DNA of 64,000 nt from the NCBI GenBank assembly GCA_947172415.1, contig OX359190.1:1550001-1614000 (forward strand). The letters run 5' to 3'. Shown here piece after piece: positions 10,801 to 25,800 of this stretch. The translations under genes and the position numbers were made by a program. The number at the start of each line of letters is the position of its first letter. Position 1 is the stretch's first letter. The notes under the pieces were generated by a model that was not told where the DNA came from, did not search any database, and saw only the letters and a program-made list of their open reading frames with translations. The DNA is from Chondrosia reniformis. Lineage: Eukaryota > Porifera > Demospongiae > Chondrillida > Chondrillidae.

Positions 10801-13800
10801 TGCACATCTGCACATATCATAATTTACACCTAGTCTTTGCTGTTGTATACACTTCACCTTAGACCTTTGTTATCACATTTGTGCAATGCTGCATTGCTAT
10901 GGTAACCAAAGTTGTCATGGTAACCATGCATGTCCATGCTATTTATCCATGGGCTGTGGTGTAATATTTGAAAGGTTGCCTCAAGGACTGTTTTCCGGTG
11001 GTCTATGGTGAGGTGTCTAGTCTTTGAAGATAGCTGCTTTTAAATCTTCAACTAATTTCTGACTGGTTTTAAGTGGTTTCATGCATTGTGTACTTTAAAA
11101 TATATTCCATTGCTTATTATAGTAACATATATGTACAGTATCTACCTACGTATATGCATTAAAGTTCTAACAGTTGGAATCACTGAAGGCTGAAACTGCA
11201 GACTTATTTAATGTACATAATAGTTGTCTTGTTTTTCAATGCAGAAATGACAAAACGGTCTTTCTGTGTTTAAAAATAAATAATGTCCTCTCATTCAAAT
11301 ATTTATACTTTAGTGATCACGGAAGCATGAAATCCAACCATCTCGTGGTTGGTGTATACGTATGTCAGAGGCCAACCAGGAGTTGAAGTTGGATGGAACT
11401 GAGTTTATGGGGTCAGTGACGTGACCCAGTTATACATATAGTAATCAATAATTTACCGCATGGTTGGTGCAAATGTTAATTTTGCAATCTTTAATGAATT
11501 TTTTGATGACAATATTTAATATTTTAATATTAAATGGTGTATGCAGCATATTAGTGTCAGCTATGTCCATAGAGAAATGGAGTTATAGATTATACATAGA
11601 TCAAGGTGTCTTATGCGTATGTATGCACAAAACAAGAAATTATTATATAAAAAAGACTAAATCTTTTATTTTTGGTCAACCCTTGCTAGTAACATGATAA
11701 CGTTTCCAAGCTCTTTAACTAGATTTTAAACTTGATGTAGTCGCATGAAAAATCTAAGATACCATTTTCCTACATGCTATATGCCTATTCTGTAAAAGAG
11801 CCTATAGGGGAACTAAACCTGAAGAGAGCTTTGGATGAGGATACAGGAGTCTTTTCTTCCTTCTTTTCCCTTCTTTCATCTTCTTCTCCACTGGGTCAGA
11901 CAGCCGTTTCTGGGAATTCCACCCTTCATCAGTGATCCTGGGAGTCTTTGTCTTTTCTTTATCTTGATCTTCTGTGAATCCTTGGCTCTCTATGCTACAG
12001 TATGCTACATGCTCTATGCTCTATGCATGTGATAGTGGCATCCAATTGACAGACATGTGTCACTAATTGTACATTTTTGCACATTTGTGCATTTTTTTAA
12101 AAAAATTAATGCTATTTACGTGTGAACTCTGCTTCAGAACTTTCAATAAGCCAGAGGTCTTCCTTAATATGTAATATCTTCTATATATTTCCTGGAACCA
12201 AAGTATAACTTTATTATTCTGGTTGGCCTAATATTTATCTGGCTGCATTAGGTGGCTGACATGATTACCATGGTAACCTGTTCATCGTGGCTGGAATTAT
12301 AGCAGGTGTAACAAACTGTAGGAATACACTGAAGTGATGCAGTGGAGTGGTATGGTATATGCTAATTCCACCGAATGTCTGCTGTAAATTGGTACAGTAG
12401 TGCAATGGACCAGTGATACTTTATAATTAGTATGTACGTATGTATTTGGTTAATAAATGGTTGATGAATATTCTTCTGCCAATTTTGTAATGCACGAAGC
12501 CCCAGTGGAGAAGAAGGAGAAGACTCTTGTATCCTCACCCAAAGCTCTCATTAGGTTTAGTTCCCTATAATAAGCCTTTACTCTAAAATAGATGTATAGC
12601 ATTTAAGAAAAATGGTGTTAGATTATTCATTATGCAGTTGCCAGGTTGATTACGCTTGTATCATCCTTTGATTGTTTGTACGATAATCAGTAATTCATTC
12701 ATTGCTGGCATTATCAGTAATTGACCTTTATCCATGTAAGGCTATCAGACTGAGCTGGCTCTACCTGTTAATGGTTGACTTGTTATGGGTTTATGGTATG
12801 TGGTCTGATATTGTAGCTATTAAAATGCATAATTAGTCACATAAATTGGCATACCAACCCTGGACACATGTTCAATGAACTTAGCTCATAATTTGTTGAT
12901 AACCTAGGAATGCATAACACTTGACAGGCTTCAGCTCCAGGCTGTTTAGTTCCAGCTTAGTCATGAAAAATCTAATGCACCATTTTCCTACATGCTATAT
13001 GCCTATTCTGTAAAAAATGCCTATAGGGGAACTAAACTTGAAGAGAGCTTTGGATGAAGATATAGGAGTCTTTTCTTTCTTCTTTTCCTCTCTTTCATCT
13101 TCTTCTCCACTGGGCCAGACAGCTGTTTCTGGGAATTCCACCCTTCATCAGTGATCCTGGGAGTCTTTATCTTCTGTGAATCCTTTGCTGCCTGTCTGCC
13201 TGGGAGGAGTGAGTAGGGTGGGAGGAACCTCGCTGTTTTGAATGGACACTACTGAAAACATGTTTTACTATACAGTACCTTTACTAGGAATTGTTTTTCA
13301 TATTACTGGTGTCTGTCCACTTAAATTTGGTCACACATTTTGTCTGCCGCCCAACACTACTCAGAAAGCTGTGTTTAAGGTGCGATTTTTATTGAATTTT
13401 GCAGACAAGTTCTCCGCACCTGTATTTAGCGGTTTTTGTCTTGTTGTCAGAATACTTGTGGTTCTAATATCATTTGGTTTCTTGCACAATTAACTATGTA
13501 CTTCATTCCTCTGGCATCCATTGACCCAATAGTTAGCAGTGCAAGATATTTTGTAAGAAGTGATTTAGTGCTTACGTATGCATACTGCTGGAATGACATA
13601 TTTTGGGTATATAGGCAATTTATATAAGTTCCATCAAAATTTAAAAAATTCATTGGACATACTCTAAAGATGGCTGTGAATGCTGACACAAAGTAATAAC
13701 TTCATATCTTTCCATTTGATAGAGTTACAGCCCTCAATGTACATTACATTTTCTGAACTAAATCTCTTTCCTCTTTTTAAACAAGTCTGCTACCTTTGAA

Positions 13801-16800
13801 AGCATGTAGTGTGTGTTAAACTCATTTCTCTTTCATATCTGCAAAATGGGATTTTTTATAGTTTCCATGGACACAGCTATAGTATAAATATACAGCCACC
13901 TTTGAATTTCAACTTTAAATTCTATTCTGTGAAACAAAATTAAATTGAATATTTCTTATTTTAATTGACTAATAATATAACTATGTCAATAGCTACTATT
14001 GTACTTCGGCACCTGTATTTACATATACGTATAGAGTATACAGTTAATTTGTCAAATGAATGTTCTACTTCTTGCTAAATATTCTTTCTAATGAGATTTA
14101 ATTATGACAAGCTGTGTAATTAGAATAGTGTTGTTTTTAATCGGATCTAATGTAAGTCTGTTATGAACCTAGTCTCTCTAGGTTTATGTAGAGGTAATTT
14201 AATAATTGAATGTTTACATGTCAAGTTGTTGGACAGACTGAACCATGCCCAGGGGCAGTGAAACAGGTGTATCAATAACTGCCCTTTGAACTTTAAACTT
14301 AAAACTTGCCTTGAAAGAATAGCCAAAGTAGGTGTTTAACGTGATGGTATAATGAGGTACATGTAAATCTCTAGTTTAATTAAGGAAATGAAATTTTGTC
14401 TTATCATCAATGGAGAGTGACTTATATATGTATGTACGTGTATCTCCTAGCAACAATCATGACCATTCTCCTAGTAACAATCATGACCATTCTCCTAGAG
14501 CAACAATCCTGACCATTCTCCTAGCAACAATCATGACCATTCTCATAGCAAAAATCCAATAACAGAAAGACATAGGCCACCAACTGTGTTACCTAGCAAC
14601 AGCATAAGGTACATATCAAGCTCTTAGGAGCATTTAATTAAATTAATACTGCCTTGAGCAAGATTTTCTTTGTCACTCTTCCTTGACACATGTCAGATTT
14701 CTTTTTCAAAGCTTTGTCCATTTAGGAAGTACTTTATTATCTCCTCTATATCCCAAATGGCCCTTAATTAAGTCAAAGATGGATTGGCTATGTTGACTGA
14801 AGCTTGTTATTTTAACTTTACCAAACAGATCATGAATGTTTTCCAAGGATACTTTAATAGAATAACAGTTACTATGGTAATGTAGACACTTTAAAGATAT
14901 GCCTTGAGGTAATAGTGTAATGCCTTGATCGTTTATGAAATGTAAACAGTAAATATATATCTCTTTTATTATGGTATAAATGTTATGTTATATACGTATG
15001 TTATATAATGCAATTGTATCAGATGTCACTCTAAACGTAATTAGAATAGTGTCATACATTAAGACATGTTTTCACCTCTAGTGGAATGTACTTTGCCTTT
15101 CGCATCTGAACTCATCCTACGGTCTTATTTATATTGTTTCTAGTGATTTATAGATCAAATTCAACCCTCATCCCCCTTTGCCTTGCACATCTGAACTCAT
15201 CCTACGGTCTTATTTATATTGTTTCTAGTGATATCATTTGGGCTTACTCTAATTTATTTAGTTAATCATTTTGCGGTCAAAGGTGACTTTTAGATCAGTT
15301 GCATAAAAAGATTTCGTATTTACGTTTCTACTGATTCATATTTCCTTGGCCTAAATTGTTATATTATTCACTTATATAGTAGATAGATGGAACTACATGT
15401 TGGTGGTAGTAATACTACAAATTTCTTACATCATTTTAAAATGTGTATCACATGATATGCGTGAAGCATTACTATGATTTGGTTCGGTATGTTTTCTACT
15501 GATAAACAATCCTTTAATACTCTACATACGTATGTACATATGAAATAGTACGGCATCTTTGTTGCGATCATGTTGAGTTAGCAAACTTTTTAAGTGACAG
15601 CAATAGGAATTCTTTACACAGAACATTCAACTTGTAGATCTCTTCATCAGCAATATTTGCTCAATAATTAACTAACTCATATCTACATAATTATTTCCTA
15701 ACTCTTGCAATGATACAGAGAAGCTCAATATCTTGTTTCCTATCCTTTTTGAAACCTCATGTTGTAGTGGAAACGTAAAATAAACTTTCAAAATTTGGTG
15801 TCCTTCATCCTTCAGATGATTTTTTGCTAATGAAACTGGAGAAAGAAATTCAACCCCTCACCGATGTCTATCGTAGGTTTTCTTTGTACAAACGGGCTAT
15901 CACAGAGATCTGTGGTAATGAAGAGCTCTTTGACTATCTTTGTGCCAAGAGATGTGTATACATGTCTAAATGAATTACAGATAAGCTCTTTGTTAAATGA
16001 ATATACACAAGTCTAATTAGATAATGTAAACGCTGCTTATAATAGATAACCATATAAAGTTAAACTAGTTTTTAATATAGATTTCAGAGTCGCGTGTACA
16101 TTATTTGCTTACGTGTGCAGTGCACGTATGAAAAATCTAATATACCATTTTCCTACATGCTATATGCCTATTCTGTAAAAGAGCCTATAGGGGATAGTAT
16201 GTACTCTATGGACAACTCCTAGTAGTAATAACTCCTCTATAATAGCAATAGACCTCTATTACTCTTATGTGCACACTTGTTTGTTGCGTAATTATTGGTG
16301 TGTAAACTTAGCTGTTTTATCCATGCTATGATATTTTTGTTTACACCTAAACTATATCAGCCTATTCGACCCACATCAAATATAGCCTTATAAATATGTC
16401 CCACTGGTGACTAGATTTGGCTTAAACTTCTCCATACAATCATTGTTACCCTGCATGTGTATTCCACCTCTTTACATTCTGTTAAGTTGGACTTTGTACA
16501 AACAGACTGCATGATTTACAGACTGTAACAGGCGACCACTATAGACAGGCGACCACTATAGACAGGCGACCACTATAGACAGGCGACCACTATAGACAGG
16601 CGACCACTATAGTCAGGCAACCACTATAGACAGGCAGAGGCATTCTCTGAACAGTAGAGTGTATCCACTATCCTGCAGTCTTACATAATCTTCTACAGTC
16701 TTACGTAATGTGTTTATACATTACAGCACTATTTTTATATCAAATTGAAGATTAAAATATTTTTAGTGGTTATAGCTGCTGTGTTGTTATGGCGATGATG

Positions 16801-19800
16801 GGTTTCATCAGAGTCAGTATTCTGAGATTGGTAGCTACTGGAATGACCTCGATTCCTAATTAAGGAACTGTTTTCTAGAAAATTGCGTGTTTAACGTTCT
16901 TCGACTGGGTGTAAATAGTATGGATCTGTGTGCATTGAACCGCAGGAAGTTCCTGCACTCACAATGAATTGGATTTGGTGTGACTTCACTGTAAACACTC
17001 ATCATATGACCAAAAAGGGGAAGTATCATGTGACTTCATATCATGTTCTGGTGAAAAGCATTTAATTAGGGCAGGACACCAATTTCCAGTTTAGAACCTG
17101 AAAGTGAACACAAATCAATCTGATTAGTTCTGCAAGAGGAAGAGATCTGATTATTTTCTGTATTCCATAGAAGAAGTAAACTTCCAAAAAATGCACAACA
17201 ATTAGTCTTGAATTAATTGTACTGAAACTGGCTATGATGAAAAGTTAATAATTCACTGCAAATTATTACTTTTTTTTCAGAATTAATCTAAAGGTGTTAC
17301 TACAAAATATATTAAGTGCTCATCTCATTGCTAAACCCTGGGGGGATTCAATGATTTTTCATTTGGGCATTTTTAAATTCTTGCAAATTAGTATTCAAAG
17401 TAAGATTAACTATACAGTAACTTTAAGAATAGCTAGCTTCCTGGTTGTCGTGTAAAGATATTAGTTCTCAGTTTGGATTGCCTTGTGATGTTGGTGCATT
17501 CACAGATATAGGTGTGTTTATTTAATGATTAGCAAGCTATTATGCAACTCTTTGACGGGTGGTTAGAGCTGTAACTGATCTCATTGACTGAATCCGTTGC
17601 ATTCATTGGGATTCCTGTGTAAAGGAGGGCCCTTTCTCAAAAGGAGGGAATAAAGGAATTGTATAATACTGATATGTATGATCTTTTTATTCAATGGTTC
17701 TGTGATGTAGGTTCTTGTAGCTCACACTGATTATCTTTTTTGTTGAAAGTAATAGGGGCAACTTCTCCTTGTATCTTGTTAATAAAAATATTGTCGTGGT
17801 TTCATGGACATCTCTTTGTGTAGGAGAGATGGGAAAACGGGTTCCTGCATCACTGATAGACAGTGTGGTAAAGGGAGGAAGTAAACCAGTGCTTGAATAT
17901 TAATTTCAAGTTCTTAGATTTCTTTTAGATCTACCTTTATACAAATATGGACTCATTTAGAAGTTTCTGAAAGATCTCTTTTTCCATTATGGAGCATCTA
18001 AAGATATGAGATGATTAAGAACTCTGTTTCGCAGCATTTCAACTTAGTGGGTCTTTATGGAGAAATTATAATTTTTTAAATGAATGATAAGTCACATGGT
18101 ATTATTTGTATATACAGTACTTTTTGGGTCGGTTGTCCAGACCAGACATTGCAATCGGTAATCAGTTAGCACTCGCTACTACCATTTGAACAAACCTTCC
18201 CACTAGAATGACGTCACCATGCAGCAATAACCTTTTTACCAATTACCGATTGCAACATCTGGTCTGGACAACCGACCCAAAAAGTATTGTATTATTTAAA
18301 ACAACCTTATCATGTTGAAGCATGTACATATGAAAAATCTAATACACCATTTTCCTACATGCTATGCCTACTCAGTAAAAAAGCCTATAGGGAACTAAAC
18401 CTGTAGAGAGCTTTGGATGAAGATACAGGTCCTGGAGTCTTTCTTTTCTTTCTTCTCTCTTCTTCACTAACTGCCTGATTAATCAAGTACCAAATAATAT
18501 TGTCCCAAACTTAATTGTTTCTCATTTTTTGATTTTGTATATTATTTTGGGTAAAGTATAATTAACAGGGATCATACGAAGGGTGGCCCATAATTAAGAG
18601 TGTCCAAAGGAATGAATTATCATTACCTGTTCCTCCATCAGCTAATGCCTTGTTATATCAACAGATCACTTAATTGACATACCTGTCTGAGTGTCCAAAA
18701 TATTTGGTGTATAATATCAGCTGAACATGTGTACAGGAGAAGATATACAGTAGAATGCATGTTCAAAGCCCACTCAAACCTGTCACTTCCCCAATCAACC
18801 GCCCACCTTAACCATATATATAACTTTTTGTACCCAAAGATATCTATTTTAACATTAAGTTGACATAAATATTTTGGTAGCGAAACACCTAACAGATACC
18901 TATCACTTAGACAAATTTCCTTTTTATTATTAAGTGGGTGGATGTGTGTATACCACAAACTTGTGGTTGGCCTTGATAGGTTATCAGTACGCATGTGGCA
19001 GTGTCTGCGGTTGGTTGGTTACATAGCAAGAGGTTGTTTATCTGGTTTCCAATGGTGAGTCAGTCAGACACTGTTTTAATGCAGACTTTAAAAAATTACA
19101 ATCTAAGACAGGTTTTCTAATATTTGGCTTCCACACTAAGAAAGCTAGGCATGCATGACTCCAGTTGCTGTGACCTTATCGTAAATGGATGATGTAATCC
19201 CATATAGTTAATAGCCTCCACTCTACAAATTGTTCTGATCTTATCGTAAACGGATGATGTAATCCCATATACGTAGTTAATAGCCCTCCACTCTACAAGT
19301 TGTTTTACATGATAGGATATAATACTTACAATGTGTGCTGATAAGATAAGTGCATTCTTTAATTTGCTGACATAGCTACACCCATTGTCTCACCTGTATT
19401 GGAGACAGGCATTCAATACCACACATACAGTAGGTAATTGAGTGGCTGAATTATATATGTACTTCTAGTCCTTTTATTGTCCGAGTATAATGCACCATTT
19501 TTCTCACATATGCTACATCTACGTACTTTAGAGTAAAAGGCCTATAGGGAACTAAACCTAGTGAGAGCTTTGGATGAGGATACAAGAGTTTTCTCCTTTA
19601 CTTTTCTTCTCCACTGGGCCAGACAACTGTTTCTGGGAATACCACCCTTCATCAGTGATCCTGGGAATCTTTGTCTTCTTCTTCTTCTTGATCTTTTGTC
19701 AATTCTACAAGGCAGGTTAGGCAGGTCAGTGTGTATTTCCTTTTAATGTCTTGTTCTTAACTAACTTCTTTAGTCACTGTATAACAATTATTTTATCATT

Positions 19801-22800
19801 TTTTCTAAAATATCAGCAAGTCATAAATGCAGCCAGAGGTTTTCTCAATGTATTGTCAAACAATGATAATTTAGTGGATAGATAGATAACTAATAATTAT
19901 CAACAGGATATATCCCTTCAATATAGTTGAATATAAGTGTATATAATCATCATTGAACTCTGGATATTACCCCTGTCCACTCATGTCCCCTGAGGAGCAC
20001 AATGAGTGAATGGTATCCTTTTATGTAGTTCTTTGTAGCTAGATCTGATTAAATAGTAAGTCGGTATATTCTCTCAAGAATCTTTTGTTGTGCAATTTAA
20101 TCTCACTGGAGGTTAACCAGATTAGTGATTGAACAACTCATATATACAATCATTTCTTAGCAGTAGTTGACACTAATGAGCCACACGGTCTAAAGTACTT
20201 CATACGTATGTGTGCATGTGTTGTATTTCAAAATGATGTATTTTGGAATGTATATACATTTAATATAATATGCAGTGCAAGTCACAGCATGTAGTCTACA
20301 ATATGTAATATAATTAGATAATTGGCAGGTCATGTGATCCAATTGTGATTTAATAAACTAAATGTATAAAATCAAACATTTGTTCCCAGTTCTGTGGAGT
20401 TGTGTTATTAAAGTATTTACATGTTATGTATCTAGAAGATTGTCATTCAGTTAGGTGCAAATTCAATAAGACTTATTACATCAGATTTATGGGCTATACT
20501 GTTGTGTACATATAACAGTAAGCTGAAATCAGTCTGGTTCATTTAATGCATTTGGTGGCCTTTGACCCCTTCATTTATGTAATGTGGTCTCACCGTCTGT
20601 GAGTACGTATAACTTGATGGAAGTGCCTTTTCAGTGAATCTGATTGCCTTATCTCATTATAAAGTGTACATCTGTCTATGGGATGGCTGGGTCTCCTGTT
20701 TTGGCTGTGGTTCATCCACTCAAGTGTGCCATTTCATAGAAAGATGTAGTTTTGCATATTTGATTACAGAAGATGACCATTCCAGTGTAATGAGTCGTAG
20801 CTTATCAGTGAAGCATTAGCACAACTTGTTCAACTAATTTACCAGATGTCACAGATATATATCTTCTAATAAACTACTTAGCATATACGTACGTAGTACA
20901 TTGGGGTTACCTATTTCTTTGCTAAAACATGAATACTGATGAAAAAAACAAAAACACTAATTTCTGTGTCGTCATCCCAATGGTTCCCAAGATACAACTC
21001 TTTCCTTTACATGAATAATCTAAGTTTTTAGATACGTACAAACAATGTGAATATGAAGAATCATAAGAGAATAGACTACAAAACTTTCTTAGACCTATGA
21101 ACATATATACCTTTGGATAAAGATACAGTTTGATACCAAAATTTCTGTTTAGGGTCATAGAGATGAAATTCTATCTAATAAAATCTATTCATACATTTCC
21201 TGACTAGGAATAAAAATGGAATGGATTTCCAAAAGAAGTGGTCCCAATTTCACATAGTATGCCTAGCCAATATCTGAATTCATCTTGTGAGGATTTCTTT
21301 CATGTGCATGCAATTTAATACTCTTTACATTCAAACTTTCAACTGTGTGAATGTATTCAGGTTTGTCATTTAAGACTTCATTTGAACTCTCTTAAGTGTA
21401 TTCAATTGGCCACTTCAAATGTTGCGTGGGATTTCGCCCACCAGGGGCTGGCCTTGTGTTTGTTATTGTAAAACCATCCCTAAATTGTAGGTGTTGACAT
21501 AGTTCAGTAGAAAGTGTGTGGGCTGGTTAGCATAAGCTAATAGGATTCATAGGCCCCTAGGGGCCAAAATGCCCCGCCCACAAGCCTATCACCTTTGAAT
21601 GGCTTGACATGTTAAAGAAGTCTTCAACTCTTTGGTTTGCATTTTTTATGGATTGAATGTGAAACTTCTTTGAAGATTACCTTTAAAAACCTTTCAGCTA
21701 TCAAAGGGCCTTTGTAGGTGAATGTAGGTTTGTATGGGAGTACAGTAGTTTCAAAAAAGGTTTTTGTGATGTAATTTTATCTAAATTGCTGATATTACAA
21801 TTATTTGAACTGTGTAAGGAGCCAGGGATCATGTTTGTGTGGGCTAATTCAAAGTACAAGGAGACATGCCTCATAGAGCTCTAATCATGTGGGTGGTCTA
21901 CATGGAGTGACCCCTGTACCGGGAAAGATACAGGGATTTGGCACGCATTCAATTTGAACATTTTCACAACCACTGTACGTAGGATGGGGTTAGCCAAGGT
22001 ATGGCTATGTGTACGTATAGCTCTGGTAACCCCAACTGTAATTGATATCTGGTAATAAAGAGCATAAATCAACCCTTATAAATCATCATCAACATTCAAT
22101 AATGACAATGTCTCCTCTGCAGGAGGTAGCATTATGTACAATAATATTAAAACAGTGCATATATACAGTACTAATGATCTGTAGTCAAATTCTAATTGAT
22201 TACTACTTAAAATTATCCCTCCATCCTTCCTTGGTCTTCCTCTGGGTCCATTAATTTCATAGACTTGTTACTTGAAATAGATCTAGTTCCCCTATTTTTC
22301 CAAGTATATCTTGTATAGCTCTGGTAACCCCAACTGTAATTGATATCTGGTAATATTTAATAAATAACATAAATCAACCCTTATAAATGACTTGTGAATA
22401 ATTTTCTTACAGTTGTTACTTGAAATAGAACTGTAGACTATGGGATGGAGAGTCTGTGAGACCCTTTTTCCTTTCTTCACTGTTTTATTGACATGATAAT
22501 GTCATGCCTGTATACTTTATTGCGTGTCTGCTTCAATTGTTTGTCTGCTGTTAATAATGCTCTCCAGACAAGTCATCTTTACCTGCACACATGTCCTGCA
22601 GTTAAAATGATTTTTAGAGGAAATGATTGGTTGAATAGAGTGGGTGGACATGTACATATATGGGCATAGGTATTGACTTGAATGGCTTCCAAACTTCTTC
22701 AGGAATATATACGTATGTCATAATGAACAGCCATTTCCTATCATTAATCTACATAATAAGGGTAGTTGTTAATATTGCTAGTACATACATGTATATGGTC

Positions 22801-25800
22801 CATGGAATGTCTTGTCAATTGGACATATGCCATAAGCTATATATTTATTCTGTTTACTAAATATGTAATATCTGTTATGGTTTTACATTGCATGCTTAAA
22901 TTAGAGCTACTGGCCCAATTTCAACTCACTTTTAAATACTGACTTATGCTCCAAGTACAGTTAATCTCATTGGTGGTTCGTTTTGATATATTGTTTACTG
23001 TAGTACTGATACCTAATATGGCATTTGCAGAATCTTGGCTATGTGTGTATGGGTTGACAGTGTTGTCATAGAAACAGGAGGAAATAGAAATGTAATTGAT
23101 TTGCTAATTGTTAATATACATAATGGAAGTACGTATGTACATGTAATTTGATTCCACATTTTATTCATCTTAACCATACATACTTAAGAATTAGTTATAT
23201 TTTTGAATGTTTAGTTCCCATAGTAACCACTTATTAGTAAGTCTGTCAATGTTAATGCATGGTATAGAAGGAGCATTTGGGTTAGATAAATAATAAATAT
23301 ATGAGTTAGATATAAATACCCAGTGAACCAGTGGAGAAGAAGATAAAAGAAGGGAAAAGAAGGAAGAAAAGACTCCTGTATCTTCATCCAAAGCTCTCTT
23401 CAGGTTTAGTTCCCCTATAGGCTCTTTTACAGAATAGGCATTATGTCATGTAGGAAAATGGTATCTTAGATTTTTCATATATACATACAGTGGAACCTCT
23501 CTAACACGGACACCATCGGGACATATACATATACGTATGAGTTAGATATAATTTAGATATGAGTTAGATATACATACATATGCATGAGGGTACACGTTTA
23601 TGAGTTAGATGTACATATGTATGTGAGTCAGATATAAGTTTAGTTATATACACAGCTGTTTACACAACAAATTACCTGGAATTGTGTAATGGGTATGTAT
23701 TCACCTGTTAGAGTAAGTCAGTGGTCTTTACATAAACATTTAAGTAACCAGTAAGATTGTAGCTGCAGGAGTGTAACCAGTTACAGTGGATCACAACAGG
23801 TTTTTACTGGTAAGCTTTGCCAATCTTATGGTGGTGCTATACCTTCTCTATTAATAACTTTTGAAACTGAAAGTGATTGTACGTAGCTATAGATGTTGAT
23901 TACATTGGGACTTTGGTCCCCTGGCTAAGATGGTCACTTAAGTGAGATGGTCCCTGGCTAAGATGGTCACTTGAGTGAGATGGTCCCTGGCTAAGATGGT
24001 CACTTAAGTGAGATGGTCCCTGGCTAAGATGGTCACTTGAGTGAGATGTTCCCCTGGCTAAGATGGTCACTTGAGTGAGATGTTCCCTGGCTAAGATGGT
24101 CACTTGAGTGAGATGTTCCCTGGCTAAGATGGTCACTTGAGTAAGATGGTCCCTGGCTAAGATAAGTAGAATGCTCACTATGTATATACGTATACATCTA
24201 TAGGCCTTAAAAGATATCTCGAAATTATGTGCTCAATTTTAATTGGAAGCCATCCACATGTAGGACTAATGAACACTTTGACTATATATTGAACTGCTAG
24301 GTGTGGTTACGCAAGAGACTCCTAGACAGAGCTTCATATAGCAAGGGTTGCAATTACGAATTACGATATGCCCTCAGGACCTCCTTATAGCAAGAACTGC
24401 CTACACAACCCTCCCTGTAAACCTTTAGTACCTTGTGACCTTGAAGTCATGCTGTGAACTATTTAGTTTTTTGCTGTTGTCTTGTCCACCTTTGTTTTGT
24501 CTTTGAGGTTTATTTAATTATATTCATTATTCTGTAATTGTATTCATGATGGACTCTCTAGTGTACGTGGGAGCCAGTGGGCTCCAGTTGGGACTTGTAA
24601 TTGTGCTGAGTGGGTGTCTTGGGAGACCATGAATGTAATTAAATAATTTATGAATATAGTTACACCTTGACCTTGGTGACCTGGTCACTCCAAACTCCCA
24701 CTCCTTTTCTGTGGCTTTTCAAAGATTATGCTTTTAATGATAATAAGGTACAGTTTATATACATATAGTGTCTGAAGAACATAATCATATTATTAGCCAT
24801 AATTTTTTTTGAAATATGGTGTTCTAGGTAGATTGTTCATGTAATTCATTTTTTTACTCTTACGTATGCACAACAGATATGAAAGCACCATTAGTGAATA
24901 TTTTATATCTCTCCCTCACTACCTTACCCTCTTGTTCTCGCCATCCAACCACCCATTCTTTCCTCCTCTCCCCTTCTATTTATCTTTCACTTCCACCCTT
25001 CTCCTCTCTGTTTCCTAAGCATTTTTACACTTGAACTATTTGCTAGTAAATATTGGGCTTACAGACATTTGTTTTGCTTGTTAATTTTGTGGAAGTAATG
25101 CCACAGATGGATTCCTTCATGCTTAAGTCAGGTATTCAAAAGATTGAAGCCGCAGACTGCAGTCAGGTTTTTCCTTTAAGGAGACGCAGACTGTACACAT
25201 GTACACATGTATAATGGTTGTGGCTATACCGGATAGGTCATTTGGATGGTTAGCGTTCCATCCACACACTTTTGCAACTGGAATGAGATAATTGGAATCT
25301 AACTGGACTTCAATCCTATTTACACAACCCATGAATAATCTTGTACAGCATTTTCTTGCATACTACGTATGCCTATTCTGTAATGAATTAAAAAGCCTGT
25401 AGGGAACTTACGTACATAAACAAACAGCATGCAAAATTTAAATGCTAGAATCACCCAAATGCTACATCATGTTTAAGCTCTCAGCAGGATAGCTAGCTAG
25501 ATATAGAGATATGGTTTTGGAGAGGTAATCCTTTCCTTATTTGGGCATACAGCTGTTGATATGGAGTCCCCTTACTAGTCTGATGATCTACCACTTTACA
25601 TGAAATAGTTGGCTGTCCTGTAATGATATTCATAGGAAAGTAGCTTAATTGTTACCAGGGTTAGTTATATATATGCAGATTAGCCAATTTTTGCCTTGCA
25701 ATCAAAATTTTAATGATTTTGTCTATGTTGGCATTCACATGACATTACTTTATTGAATTGAATTGAATTAAATATCTAAATTGAATGTTTAATTGAATAA

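Noticed and set aside
16525..16632. Short regular repeats resembling a CRISPR array
   Set aside because: The 17-bp units are directly head to tail without unique spacers, and the DNA is eukaryotic.
18653..18994. 113-codon minus-strand frame
   Set aside because: No domain pattern, and it lies in intronic DNA between repeats.
23900..24178. 92-codon minus-strand frame
   Set aside because: It is the translation of the 33-bp tandem repeat.
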